A stretch of 64,000 nt of DNA from Elusimicrobiota bacterium (GTDB taxonomy: Bacteria > Elusimicrobiota > Elusimicrobia > FEN-1173). Both the position numbers and the translations under genes were made by a program. The stretch's first letter is position 1; each line of letters starts with the position of its first letter. The DNA lies in contig JADKHR010000001.1 in NCBI GenBank assembly GCA_016721625.1, forward strand, positions 1,302,001 through 1,366,000. The letters run 5' to 3'. This document shows positions 50,020-58,618 of this stretch, piece by piece. The notes beneath the pieces were generated by a model, which was given only the letters and a program-made list of their open reading frames with translations, was not told the DNA's origin and did no database searches.

Positions 50020-50469
50020 TTAAAATGGTACGTCTTCCGCCACCGGCACCGAGCCGACCGCTTCCGCCGCATCGGCGGAGGGACCGTCTTCGTCGGCGGC
50101 CGGCGAACCGGCGCCCCCTTCGGCTTTCTCCAAGAACTGCACGCGCATGGCGTCCACCTCATGGCCGGAACGTTTTTGTCCGTCTTTGGTCTCCCAATTG
50201 CGGCTTTTCAGGCGACCTTCGACGTAAACCGGGCTGCCCTTTTTGAGCTTCTCTCCGCACCGCTGGCCGGCCTCCCGCCAGACCACCACCGGGATGAACG
50301 ACGTGTCGTCTTTCCATTCGCCTGTCTTGTCTTTGTAGCGGCGGTTGACGGCCAGATCGAAGCGGCAAACCGGAGCCCCGGAGGTGGTGAAACGGAGTTC
50401 CGGATCCCGGGTGAGCCGCCCGACCAACTGGACGTTATTAAGCTGGACGAGGCGCAGGAGCGTCGGCAT
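50020..50469 (-). CDS. ssb: Single-stranded DNA-binding protein
   Basis: 149 residues from the ATG at 50469; the frame is open further upstream. The OB fold is clear: LNNVQLVGRLTRDPELRFTTSGAPVCRFDLAVNR (in parts), WREAGQRCGEKLKKGSPVYVEGRLKSR and GHEVDAMRVQFLE. The tail is short and acidic and ends DVPF, the usual interaction tip (here D-V-P-F). Its start overlaps the end of rpsF by 32 bases, so the pair is translationally coupled. Confidence 0.95.
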   Translation of the reverse strand: MPTLLRLVQLNNVQLVGRLTRDPELRFTTSGAPVCRFDLAVNRRYKDKTGEWKDDTSFIPVVVWREAGQRCGEKLKKGSPVYVEGRLKSRNWETKDGQKRSGHEVDAMRVQFLEKAEGGAGSPAADEDGPSADAAEAVGSVPVAEDVPF

Positions 50470-50896
50470 GGGAAACCTCGGGGGCGGCGGCCACCGGCAC
50501 GGCGGTGACGGCCGGCGCGGCCGAAGGACCGCCGTGTCCGGAGGAACGCGGTCCATGGGAATCGTGGGAAACCATCGGCGGAAGAGTCATCAGGGGAGAC
50601 GCCGGTTTTCCTTTCAGCGCCTTGCAGATCACTTGGCGGAGAACCTCTTCCGACACCCGGAAGAATTGGTTCAATTCCGCCACGAAGGAAGGTTCGGCCT
50701 TGAATTGGAGGAAGGTGTAATAGCCCTCGCGCTGACGGCGGATCGGGTAGGCCAGACGGCGCCGGCCCCATTTATCCGCCAGCGTCACTTCGCCGCCCTT
50801 CTGGGCGATGAGGGATTTCACTTTCTCGACGAAATCGTCCACCTTTTGGGGTTGGGCGTCGCCGGGGAGTAAAAAGACTGTCTCGTAATGGATCAA
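50438..50896 (-). CDS. rpsF: 30S ribosomal protein S6, TTG start
   Basis: 152 residues from the TTG at 50896. An ATG lies six codons upstream at 50914, but the perfect AAGGAGG site then falls inside the coding sequence. It is 9 bases ahead of the TTG, which gives the typical S6 beginning LIHYETVFLLPG. TLADKWGRRRLAYPIRRQREGYYTFLQFKAEPSFVAEL (in parts) is the S6 body. A Ser/Ala/Pro-rich C-terminal tail of about 50 residues extends the family length and overlaps ssb. First gene of the long operon. Confidence 0.92.
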   Translation of the reverse strand: MIHYETVFLLPGDAQPQKVDDFVEKVKSLIAQKGGEVTLADKWGRRRLAYPIRRQREGYYTFLQFKAEPSFVAELNQFFRVSEEVLRQVICKALKGKPASPLMTLPPMVSHDSHGPRSSGHGGPSAAPAVTAVPVAAAPEVSHADAPAPRPA

Positions 50897-50981
50897 GGAA
50901 TGCGCCTCCTTCATGGACGTCCGCCCGGAGTGACCGGTGCGGGGTGGGTTCCGCCCACTGCCGCGGAACCGAAGAGCGCTC

Positions 50982-51011
50982 ATGATAGCAGAAAAGGGGC
51001 GACCAGAGCAA
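50982..51011 (-). promoter_or_regulatory. Putative promoter of the rpsF operon
   Basis: TTGCTC and TATCAT with an 18-base spacer on the minus strand; TGC before the TATCAT gives an extended -10. It lies about 85 bases upstream of the rpsF start. Confidence 0.5.
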
Positions 51012-51050
51012 ACCTAAGCGAAATTTCCTTCCCCGAGATGGGGAATCCCG

Positions 51051-51482
51051 CTACCAGGAACTCCAGATGTGGGAGGTGGTATCGGAGTGCGTGCAATTGA
51101 CCGTGAGGGTTCCGCTGGCGGTGGACTGATACATCCAATCCCCCACATCCGTGTAAGCCCCCGCGAAATCCGTGACGGCGATGGTATTGGGATGATTGCC
51201 CGGAACGGGAATGTGGGCGGGGGGTATCGCATCCAAATAGCGTCCACCGGTCGTCAGAGAAACTGGCAAACCCGCCGCCGACGGGTGAATGCCCTCGTTG
51301 TCGGAATAATAAATGCAGATGGCCGCGCGGAAAGCGCCCAGGTTTCCCTTGGTGGAGGATTCTTTGGAACGAACGAGCATGTTTCCGAACCGGGGGAGCG
51401 CGATGGCGGAAAGCAGGCCCAAAACGGCCACGACGATCATCAGTTCGGTCAATGTAAAACCCGACGCCTTGCCTCGAAGCAC
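51051..51482 (-). CDS. Type IV pilin-like protein (prepilin N-terminal methylation motif)
   Basis: 143 residues from a GTG with GGGGAG 6 bases ahead. The short basic leader LRGKASG is followed by the prepilin cleavage site G|FTLTELMIVVAVLGLLSAIALPRF, with Glu5 kept. A globular domain follows, with SSTKGNLGAFRAAICIYYSDNEG and a Cys near the C terminus (LTVNCTHSDTT). Many Elusimicrobiota carry numerous pilins of this type. No assembly genes are near. The long open frame upstream is not coding-like. Its stop lies close to the rpsF promoter. Confidence 0.88.
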   Translation of the reverse strand: MLRGKASGFTLTELMIVVAVLGLLSAIALPRFGNMLVRSKESSTKGNLGAFRAAICIYYSDNEGIHPSAAGLPVSLTTGGRYLDAIPPAHIPVPGNHPNTIAVTDFAGAYTDVGDWMYQSTASGTLTVNCTHSDTTSHIWSSW

Positions 51483-51547
51483 CCGATTCTCCCCTATGGC
51501 ATTTGCAAAACGATACCATATGGGACGGGCCCCCTGGCAGGAACGAT

Positions 51548-52681
51548 TCAAGGAACGGGGTCCACGCCGGGAGAGGCGCCGCCGGAGAGGGCCCGGCGGT
51601 AACTGTTGACCGTCCGGCGAGGGACGGGAAACCCCAGGCGCGTCCGCAATTTTTCCTGGAGTTCCAGGTCGGTCCGCCGCCCGAAACCGGGATCTTGATC
51701 CTCCAGGCTTTCCAGCACCCCCACACAAAGGTTTTTTCGCGAACAGAAAAGGTCCTCCAAAAGGACCTCTTCTCCCCAGGGAAGAACAAGGCTCCGGCCC
51801 TGGATGGCCCGGTTGATGGTGGAAGGCGCCACCGAAAGGCGTTTGGCCAACTGACGTTGGGTGATGGGAATTTTCTTCAGCCCGTCCCGGTCGGCCAGAA
51901 AACGCCGCTGGTCGTGGCAAACAAAATCTAAAATCCGATAAAGAGTATTCTGGCGCCAGTTGATGAGTTCCAGACGCCGCACGAACGCCTTGAGGTGCCG
52001 CCGCTCCTGGGGAGCCAGAAGCACGCCCCGCAACAAGGTTTGCAAACGTTCATATTGAATATCGTAGCGCCCCCTGGCCAGGATCGGCGAGCCGAATTCA
52101 AAAACGGGTTCCCCCTGGGCATCGAGGCTCACCCGGGCCAGGCGGACCACGCGCTGGCCCGGCGCGCCGACCCCCCGTGTGGAAGGGTCGAAAAATTCCG
52201 ATTGAATGGAATAAGCCAGGAGAAAATCCCGGACCACCTGGACCTCCTGTTCCGCAAGGCCCGTGGACGCCGACATGCCGGCGCGATCTGTTTCTTGCTC
52301 CGCCCGGAGAAAGTATTTCTCAAATTTTTCTTGCCCCAGGCGGCGAATGATCGCCAGCGCGTCCCGGCCTTCGGCGATGACGCGGGCGGCCTCGGGGCGA
52401 GAGCCTTCCGAAAGGGTTTCCTCGTTCATCTCGTAAAAGGACGGGGAGAGCTGGGTCCGCGGGTGGGGCTGAAAACGAATCACCTTCCATTGGCCGTCCG
52501 CGGGGTACAACAACTTCTCGAAGATCGGATCGGATTCCACGTCCTTAATCATCTCGGCGATTTCCCGCTCGGACATCTGCAGAAGGTGCACCGTTTGAAG
52601 CCGAGCCAAGAGCGTCGCCCGCACGCGCACATCGGCACGCGGGTGGAGGGAGAGACGGGGAGTCCGGCGACCGTTGTCCAT
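51548..52681 (-). CDS. Divergent sigma-54 (RpoN)-like factor, 377 aa
   Basis: The N terminus (LLQMSEREIAEMIKDVESDPIFEKLLY, in parts) resembles RpoN region I. The C terminus has a helix-turn-helix (RQLAKRLSVAPSTINRAIQGRSL) and VPRRTVNSYRRAL, which looks like a degenerate RpoN box (normally ARRTVAKYRE). At 377 residues it is shorter than the usual 430-500. Its promoter ends 8 bases before the ATG, so the mRNA is leaderless. It probably depends on AAA+ activators. The RpoN identity is reasonable but the divergence leaves some doubt. Confidence 0.75.
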   Translation of the reverse strand: MDNGRRTPRLSLHPRADVRVRATLLARLQTVHLLQMSEREIAEMIKDVESDPIFEKLLYPADGQWKVIRFQPHPRTQLSPSFYEMNEETLSEGSRPEAARVIAEGRDALAIIRRLGQEKFEKYFLRAEQETDRAGMSASTGLAEQEVQVVRDFLLAYSIQSEFFDPSTRGVGAPGQRVVRLARVSLDAQGEPVFEFGSPILARGRYDIQYERLQTLLRGVLLAPQERRHLKAFVRRLELINWRQNTLYRILDFVCHDQRRFLADRDGLKKIPITQRQLAKRLSVAPSTINRAIQGRSLVLPWGEEVLLEDLFCSRKNLCVGVLESLEDQDPGFGRRTDLELQEKLRTRLGFPVPRRTVNSYRRALSGGASPGVDPVP

Positions 52682-52689
52682 GGTTTGTC

Positions 52690-52718
52690 AGTGTAGATGC
52701 TAAACCTTCGAATTTCAA
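52690..52718 (-). promoter_or_regulatory. Promoter of the sigma-54-like gene
   Basis: TTGAAA and TACACT with a 17-base spacer on the minus strand. The -10 box ends 8 bases before the start codon, so the transcript would begin at or next to the ATG. Confidence 0.6.
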
Positions 52719-52761
52719 GGCTTTTTCTTTCCACCGATCCCAACCCCGAAACGTAAAAGCC

Positions 52762-52790
52762 TTGACAGAAAATGGCTTATCTGTTACATA
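52762..52790 (+). promoter_or_regulatory. Promoter of the M23 peptidase / bactofilin genes
   Basis: Consensus TTGACA, 17-base spacer, TACATA, ending about 41 bases before the ATG at 52832. It diverges from the sigma-54-like promoter 44 bases away. Confidence 0.65.
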
Positions 52791-52831
52791 AGAATATGAA
52801 ACCGGACATTAGCCCGTTGTGGAGGTTCCTG

Positions 52832-53793
52832 ATGGCCCGCCTCTGGCGCCAATGGCGGAAGGAAGCAAATCGGCGCCTCACCATTATGGTGATCCCCCAC
52901 GGGATCGCCCAACCCGGCAACTTTCGCTTTCCCTTCCCCTTCTGGCCATTCTTTTCGTGTCCTGGACGGTCCTGACGGGATGGGCGGGTTTTGCCGCGTC
53001 CGAACGATTTGATTACTGGCGCGCCAAAGTCAACAGCCATTTCCTCAAGCTGAAGCTCGAGTATTTCAACAACCAACTCAACCAATCCCGCGCGATGCTC
53101 GACGAGGTGAAAAGTTTGGAAAGCGAACTGCGCACCTTGATTGGGATGGGGAGCCGCGACGCCATCGTCCAAACCGAGGCCCCCGCTCCCCGCGTCAAGC
53201 CGAACGAGGCGTCGGGAGGCCCCACCGATTTGGACGCCCAGGCCCTGGAGCGCATGCTGAAATCCCAAGTCCCGGACATGAGCTTCGATGACATCGCCCA
53301 GGAAATTCGCGCGCTTCGGGCCGAAGCCGAAGCGCGGCTCGCGGGGGCGCGCGCCTTGAGCGAAAAAATAGCGGCGGAGCGCCAACTCTATCGAGCGACT
53401 CCCAACCTCTGGCCGGTGTCCGGATACCTCACGTCCCATTTTGGTCAGCGCCTCTCCCCGATCAACGGCTTTGAGGAATCCCACAAAGGGATGGACATCG
53501 CGGGACCCGCGGGGTCCCCCGTTCGCGCCACGGCCGACGGGGTGGTCAAACTCGCCGGTTGGGCTGGCGGTTACGGAAACGTGGTGGTCTTGGATCATGG
53601 GCTCGGTTACTCCACCCGCTACGGGCACAACCGCCAGGTGCTGGTAAAATCCGGCGACCGGGTGAAGCGAGGCCAAGTCGTTGCGCTCATGGGCGAGACC
53701 GGAAAGGCCACCGGCCCCCATTGCCACTATGAAGTATGGTATAATGGTCGCGCCGTGAATCCATCTAAATTTCTCCGCAAGCATACCTCCTGA
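52832..53793 (+). CDS. M23 metallopeptidase with coiled coil (frameshifted near the start)
   Basis: GGAGG seven bases before the ATG at 52832 fixes the start. The first 28 residues (RRLTIMVIPHGIAQP) are in one frame and the rest (RQLSLSLPLLAILFVSW onward) in the -1 frame. One missing C in the run at 52913-52915 would join them into 320 residues. A membrane helix, a coiled coil (residues about 65-190), then the peptidase domain follow: HFGQRLSPINGFEESHKGMDI, YGHNRQVLVKSGDRVKRGQVV and GPHCHYEVWYNG with His-x-His. It probably acts in cell-wall remodelling with the bactofilin next to it. Confidence 0.85.
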
Positions 53794-54854
53794 TGTTTGG
53801 AAAAAAAGACATCGAAGCCACCCATATGGAGACGGTGATCGGGGTGGGGAGCCGTTTCCAGGGAAACATCCGCTCCAAGGGGTTTGTCCGTGTGGACGGG
53901 GTGGTGGAGGGAGGCGTATCCGCCGAAGGGGTCATCATCGGCGAGAAAGCGCACATCACGGGCGACGTCCTGGCCAAAGTCGTTTTTGTCGGTGGAAAAA
54001 TCACGGGCAACGTGACGGCGGCCCATTCTCTGGAGCTTCAACCCAAAGGGGAGATCCGGGGAGACCTTCGGACCGCCCAGCTCTCCATCGCCGACGGCGC
54101 CCTTTTTGAAGGACATTGCCTCATGACCGTCGAGAAAATCGGAGTGGTCGAGCTCGAAGCGCAACTCGAACATTCCCCGCCTCTTCCTAATCCCGCCATG
54201 AAATGGTTCCATAAAAATCGGAAGAAAATATTTTTGTTCGTAATCGCTATTTTCGTGATCGGGTCCTTCGCGGGATTCGGAAGCTACTTTTTCACCCAGT
54301 CTCCCTACGACGCGGCCATCGTGGTCAACGATCGGAAGGTCCCGTTCAAACGCTTTGAAAGCCTTTTCCAGCAGGTATTGGAAGAACAACGCCAACGGTC
54401 CCCCGAACCCCTCACCGACCCGCAAAGGGAATTCCTCAAACGCCAAGTGGCGCAGGCCCTGGTTCAAGAAGAAGTTTTTTTGATGGAAGCGGAACGGTTG
54501 GGTCTGGGAGTGACGGATATGGAACTGGCCCAATTCATTCAAAGCGTCCCCGCCTTTCAGAGGGAAGGCCGCTTCGACGTCGGGGCCTACCAAGTAGTGC
54601 TGGCCCGGCTCCGCATGAAGGTCGAGGATTTTGAAGCCGAACAGCGGAGCCAGCTCCTGGTCCAAAAAACCCAGTTCATCATGGCGTCCGGAGTGAAAAT
54701 TTCCTCTCTTGAATTTCCCGTCCAGCTCCGGATCGCTCTCACCCAGGCCAAAGAGGAAGAGCGAAAAGGTCTTGGAAAACCTGGACGGATTCCGCGAAGA
54801 CCTTCGCCGCCGGGAAACCCAGTCCAGCCTTCAGGAATGGTATGCGGACCTTAA
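53793..54854 (+). CDS. Bactofilin in frame with a SurA-N-like membrane-anchored protein
   Basis: Residues 1-130 are a bactofilin (polymer-forming cytoskeletal protein): VIGVGSRFQGNIRSKGFVRVDGVVEGGV and later beta-helix rungs such as GEIRGDLRTAQLSIADGALFEGHC. From Met136 (ATG at 54198) a new start-like sequence begins, MKWFHKNRKKIFLFVIAIFV, with a membrane anchor. A SurA-type helical domain follows (NDRKVPFKRFESLFQQVLEEQ, RQVAQALVQEEVFLMEAERLG). In another frame bactofilin would stop at TGA 54199, overlapping that ATG, so two genes joined by an indel are as likely as a fusion. The last 25 residues (GLGKPGRIPRRPSP) are out of frame. The bactofilin start overlaps the M23 stop (TGATG). Confidence 0.75.
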   Translation: MFGKKDIEATHMETVIGVGSRFQGNIRSKGFVRVDGVVEGGVSAEGVIIGEKAHITGDVLAKVVFVGGKITGNVTAAHSLELQPKGEIRGDLRTAQLSIADGALFEGHCLMTVEKIGVVELEAQLEHSPPLPNPAMKWFHKNRKKIFLFVIAIFVIGSFAGFGSYFFTQSPYDAAIVVNDRKVPFKRFESLFQQVLEEQRQRSPEPLTDPQREFLKRQVAQALVQEEVFLMEAERLGLGVTDMELAQFIQSVPAFQREGRFDVGAYQVVLARLRMKVEDFEAEQRSQLLVQKTQFIMASGVKISSLEFPVQLRIALTQAKEEERKGLGKPGRIPRRPSPPGNPVQPSGMVCGP

Positions 54855-54918
54855 CACCCGCCTCAAGGTGAAAATCCTTTTGAACAAGCTGGAACCGCCC
54901 ACCCGCCCGCTAAAGTAG
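54765..54918 (+). CDS. Displaced C-terminal part of the SurA-N-like protein
   Basis: In the +1 frame the sequence KVLENLDGFREDLRRRETQSS and LQEWYADLNTRLKVKILLNKLE is the expected end of a SurA/PpiD-type N-terminal domain. Removing one A from the AAAA run at 54764-54767 joins it to the preceding frame and gives a 239-residue protein from 54198 to 54918. A homopolymer error is the simplest cause. Confidence 0.7.
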
Positions 54919-55014
54919 TTGCCCGATTCATCGGGCGATTTTCATTCACCTTGACCCAAGAGCCCCCCATCCATGGGGCCACGCCCACTTTTTCAGCCCT
55001 CAGCTAAACCGCCT

Positions 55015-55635
55015 TTAACCTGAACTCCCCGCCCCCAAGGAAAAACCCGCTCGACGGGCCCGACCTAACAATACGCGTAACGTCCGTCGGGGCAAACCCA
55101 CGATGTTGTCAAAGTCCCCCTGATACCGCTGGACGAATGGATTTCCCCGAGCCTGGGCCGCATAGGCGCCCGCTTTGTCGTGGTGGCGGGTGGCCAGTCG
55201 GCCCAGCTCCGCCGCGGAGAATTCCTGCATCCGAACGCGGGTCCGGGCCACCGCCGTCCAGACCCGCGTTCCCGGCCGCGCCGCCAAGGCCAGTCCCGTG
55301 TAGACCTCGTGCCACTTCCCGCTCAAATCCGACAACATCCGGCGAGCCTCCGCCCTCCCCTGGGGCTTCCCAAAAATTTCTCCCCGCCGAACCACCACCG
55401 TATCCGCTCCCAGCACCAACCCGAACCGAATTCGCCGGGCCACCGCCAACGCCTTCCATCGAGCGAGCCGCTGAACATAGACCCGCACATCCGTCCCTTT
55501 TCGGGGCGGGGGTTCCGGAACCCCGCTTTCCACCACCTGAAACGAGGAGACGACTCCCCGCAATAACTTCCGCCGCCGGGGAGATCCGGAAGCCAAAATG
55601 AAGGGAGGCCGGCGATCCGGTTTTTTCGTCGTCAT
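55015..55635 (-). CDS. maf: Maf-like nucleotide pyrophosphatase
   Basis: 206 residues from the ATG at 55635. FILASGSPRRRKLLRGVV is the nucleotide-binding loop, GLVLGADTVVVRRGEIFGKPQ contains the catalytic Asp, and SGKWHEVYTGLAL and DKAGAYAAQARGNPFVQRYQGDFDNIVGLP (in parts) complete the family. It hydrolyses non-canonical or modified nucleoside triphosphates. The last motif is slightly altered (AAQARG where many have AIQGRG). The frame is open upstream without support. Confidence 0.9.
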   Translation of the reverse strand: MTTKKPDRRPPFILASGSPRRRKLLRGVVSSFQVVESGVPEPPPRKGTDVRVYVQRLARWKALAVARRIRFGLVLGADTVVVRRGEIFGKPQGRAEARRMLSDLSGKWHEVYTGLALAARPGTRVWTAVARTRVRMQEFSAAELGRLATRHHDKAGAYAAQARGNPFVQRYQGDFDNIVGLPRRTLRVLLGRARRAGFSLGAGSSG

Positions 55636-55684
55636 CGCGTCCGCCGTTTGAAGAGGAAAAAAGCTTCGACAGAAGGGAAAAACG

Positions 55685-55999
55685 TCAAGCGACGGATTCG
55701 GCCAGCCACGCGAGATAGGCGGGGTTTCCGCCCTGGATGGGAAGGGCGACGATTTCTGGGACGCTATAGGAGTGAAGCGATTGGACCCGCCGGACAAGAG
55801 CGGGAAGTCCGGCGCGGGTGGTTTTGGCGAGAAGGGAATGTTCCGCAGCCCGCTCGATCCGGCCTTTCCAGCGGTAAACGGACCGGCCCAGGCCTTGGAT
55901 GTGGACGCAGGCGGCCAACCCTTCGGTCACCAGGACGTCGGCCAGTCGGCGCGCTTCCCGCGCCGTTGGGGTCGTCATCAGCACAACCACCGCCTTCAC
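55685..55999 (-). CDS. cutA: Divalent-cation tolerance protein CutA
   Basis: 104 residues from the GTG overlapping the TGA of the preceding gene (GTGA). VKAVVVLMTTPTAREARRLADVLVTEGLAACVHIQGLG (in parts), YRWKGRIERAAEHSLLAKTT and HSYSVPEIVALPIQGGNPAYLAWL are clear CutA1 segments. The trimeric ferredoxin-like protein is linked to copper tolerance, but its precise role is unresolved. It is coupled to the GAF/HD-GYP protein. Confidence 0.93.
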   Translation of the reverse strand: MKAVVVLMTTPTAREARRLADVLVTEGLAACVHIQGLGRSVYRWKGRIERAAEHSLLAKTTRAGLPALVRRVQSLHSYSVPEIVALPIQGGNPAYLAWLAESVA

Positions 56000-57900
56000 G
56001 ATCGCGGGGCGGCCTGGAGTTTCCCCGCCCGACCCAACCGGAGGAGGGTTTCCACGCAGGCCGGATCGAAAGGCTTGCCGGAGCAACTCTCGATCTCTTT
56101 TAGGGCCACCTCGGCCGGAAGGGCCCGCCGCCCGTGCAAGCCGGAGGTGAGTCCGTCGTAGGCGTCCACCACGGCGATCAATCGGGCGCCCATGGGAATG
56201 TCCTCGCCGGCCAGTCGGTCCGGGACTCCCTGTCCGTCCCAGCGTTCGTTGACGTGTCGCACAACCCGCGCCGTTCCGGTCAGGGAGGCCACCGGCCTCA
56301 AAATGTCGGAACTGACCCGGGGAACCCCCATCAAGAGTTCACGGTCCTTGGGCAAAAGTTCTCCATGCTTGGCCAACAGCTCCACGGGCAAGGTGACCTT
56401 CCCCACATTGTAAAGGAGGGCGGCCCATTCGACGTCGCGAAGATCTTTGGGGTTCACCCCCAAGGCCTCGCCCAATAAAAGAACCCATCGCCGCACCCGG
56501 TCGGCCCGCCCCTCGGCGGGACCCCCGCGGGTTTCAATCAAATCGGCCACCGCGCCCAGAGCCGAGAGGGAGGCGGCGGCCAGATCCCGGTGGATGAGCG
56601 CCTTCTCCAGCGCCGCCGCCCCCAGCAAGGCCAGGCCCGCCAGTCCCACACCGTCTTCCCCCGTCAAGGGTTGGCCGTCCTTCCGATTGATCGCCTCGAT
56701 CACGCCCACCAACCGACCGTTCGCGACCAGGGGCCCCGCCAACACCGTTCGGGTTAAAATCCCCGGAACCTCGTCGATGGATTTGGAAAAACGGTCCTCC
56801 CGCGTGACGTCCTCGACGTGCACCAGTTCCATGCGGTCCGCGGCGAACCCCGCCAGACCCTCGCCCTTCTTAAACGACAACGGGATCCCTTTCGCCAGTC
56901 CGGAAGACGCCGTGGAATGGCCCAACGTAAAACGTTCCCCCCGCTCGTCCCAGAGGAACACCTGAATGGCCTGGGCGTTCACCAAACGCAGGGCCAACTC
57001 CGCGAAGTTCTTCGTGACCATTTCGACGGACAAACTGAAAGCGATGGGCTCCACGGACCGAAGGAGGCGGGTCATTTGGTGGGCGGGGGTCGCCCCCTCG
57101 GCCAAGGATTTCGCGCGCTGAAGCTCTTCGGTCAGCGTCTGGTTTTGACGGAGGATTTGTTCCCGCGCCTGGATGGCCGTTTCTAAAAATCGTCGGGTTT
57201 CCTGCAACTGAGCCACGGCGTCCCGGGCGGTCCGGCGGGCCTCCAGCAGTTCTTCCGGAGCGATGCCGGAAGGGGGAAGCGAAGGCGGAGGAGGCGGAGG
57301 CGGGGCGGCTTTCCCGGCGGCGTTCGCCGCCGCGTCCCGAAGGCGGAAAACATCCAGCACGAGAGCGATCTGATACGCCAGAATCACCGCCAGTTCCATG
57401 TCCCGGGCGGAAAAAGTGCCTTTGGGGGTTTTGTTGAACAGTTCCAAAACGCCCAGACGGACGTCTTCCGTTTGAATCGAAACGGCCAGAACGTTTCGAA
57501 TGTCGTATTGGACCGCGTCGGACATGTCCTTCCGAAAGGACTGGCTTTTGGAAACGTCGGGCAGGATCACGGGTTCTCGGCTTTGGTAAACCTGCCCCAG
57601 GATGCCTTCGTTTAACCGGACGCGGAAGAGCTTGAGCGCTTTCTCCCGGACCGGGGCGTCCACCGCGGGAAGGCTGGCCCAATGGACGGTGGCGAAATCG
57701 AAAACGCCTTGGGTCTCGTCGGCGAGCGCGATGGCCCCCGCGTCCGCGCCGACCCACTCCATGACTTTGGCCAATAGTTCAGGAATGACTTTTTCCTTCG
57801 GACCCGGGGCGCCGGCGAAACGGGAAATGACGTGGATGCCGGCGGTCTGGCGCTCCAGCGCCTTGACGGATTCGAAGAAGAGTTCGCGGGCGCCGGCCAT
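55996..57900 (-). CDS. GAF-GAF-degenerate HD-GYP protein
   Basis: About 634 residues. A first GAF domain (residues 35-190) is followed by a Pro-rich linker (APPPPPPPSLPPSG) and a coiled coil (230-285). A second GAF domain spans 290-440, and an HD-GYP domain 460-620. The HD-GYP domain has lost its metal ligands: LLYNVGKVTLP in place of L-L-H-D-I-G-K, MGVPRVSSDIL lacks the next His, and VNERWDGQGVP has GVP for GYP. DAYDGLTS is kept. It should not hydrolyse cyclic-di-GMP and may be a sensor/scaffold. A TTG start three codons upstream is possible. Confidence 0.88.
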   Translation of the reverse strand: MAGARELFFESVKALERQTAGIHVISRFAGAPGPKEKVIPELLAKVMEWVGADAGAIALADETQGVFDFATVHWASLPAVDAPVREKALKLFRVRLNEGILGQVYQSREPVILPDVSKSQSFRKDMSDAVQYDIRNVLAVSIQTEDVRLGVLELFNKTPKGTFSARDMELAVILAYQIALVLDVFRLRDAAANAAGKAAPPPPPPPSLPPSGIAPEELLEARRTARDAVAQLQETRRFLETAIQAREQILRQNQTLTEELQRAKSLAEGATPAHQMTRLLRSVEPIAFSLSVEMVTKNFAELALRLVNAQAIQVFLWDERGERFTLGHSTASSGLAKGIPLSFKKGEGLAGFAADRMELVHVEDVTREDRFSKSIDEVPGILTRTVLAGPLVANGRLVGVIEAINRKDGQPLTGEDGVGLAGLALLGAAALEKALIHRDLAAASLSALGAVADLIETRGGPAEGRADRVRRWVLLLGEALGVNPKDLRDVEWAALLYNVGKVTLPVELLAKHGELLPKDRELLMGVPRVSSDILRPVASLTGTARVVRHVNERWDGQGVPDRLAGEDIPMGARLIAVVDAYDGLTSGLHGRRALPAEVALKEIESCSGKPFDPACVETLLRLGRAGKLQAAPRS

Positions 57901-58093
57901 CGAGGTCAACAGCCCCCGGCGCCCACAGCGGGCGGAACGCAGAGAAACACGCGGGCTCCGGCCGCGAGAACGCGCGGGGGTTGCCTTTGAAAAGGGCGGC
58001 GGGTCATGGCGCGTGTATTGTAGCGAAAAAGCGGAGGTCGGTGGGCAACCCTTTTGGGGTCAACTCCGGAGCCCAATCCCAAAGGGGGCGCCT

Positions 58094-58618
58094 TCAACCC
58101 TTTTTCGCCGATAGGGAAGCCCGGTGGCGGCGGGCCAAGGAGAGATAATGGCGGGCGTTCTCCAGAAGGTCGGCGATCTCTTTTTTCGAAAGGGACCGAA
58201 CGGAGCGGGCCGGAGAACCTAACACCAACCGCCCGGGCGGGATCCGCGCGCCGGGAGGGACCAGCGCCCCCGCGCCCACCAAGGCGCCGGCTCCGACCAC
58301 ACAGCCGCCCAGCAGGATGGCGCCCATCCCGATCAGGGCGCCGTCTTCCACGCGGCAGGAGTGAAGGATCGCGCCGTGACCCACGGTGACATTCCGCCCC
58401 ACCACGGTCGGCAGACCCCGATCGGTGTGACAGACGGCGTTGTCCTGCACGTTGGACCCGTCCCCGACGACGATGGCTTCGATATCTCCCCGGAGCACGG
58501 CCCCGGGCCAAAGCGAAACATGTTTCCCCAAACGAACCCGGCCGATGACCTCGGCCGCTGGGTGAACGAAGGCCGATGTCGGCACGACCGGCTTCTCCCG
58601 CCCGAGAGAACGGATCAC
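58094..58618 (-). CDS. Gamma-class carbonic anhydrase-like hexapeptide protein
   Basis: 174 residues from the GTG that overlaps the argF stop (GTGA). Hexapeptide repeats of a left-handed beta helix are seen (AEVIGRVRLGKHVSLWPGAVLRGD, VQDNAVCHTD). Histidines in CHTD and VTVGHGAILHSC match the zinc ligands of gamma-carbonic anhydrases/YrdA. Whether it is catalytic is not certain, since many YrdA-like members are inactive. A C-terminal helix (ADLLENARHYLSLARRH) follows. The frame upstream is not coding-like. Confidence 0.87.
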   Translation of the reverse strand: MIRSLGREKPVVPTSAFVHPAAEVIGRVRLGKHVSLWPGAVLRGDIEAIVVGDGSNVQDNAVCHTDRGLPTVVGRNVTVGHGAILHSCRVEDGALIGMGAILLGGCVVGAGALVGAGALVPPGARIPPGRLVLGSPARSVRSLSKKEIADLLENARHYLSLARRHRASLSAKKG

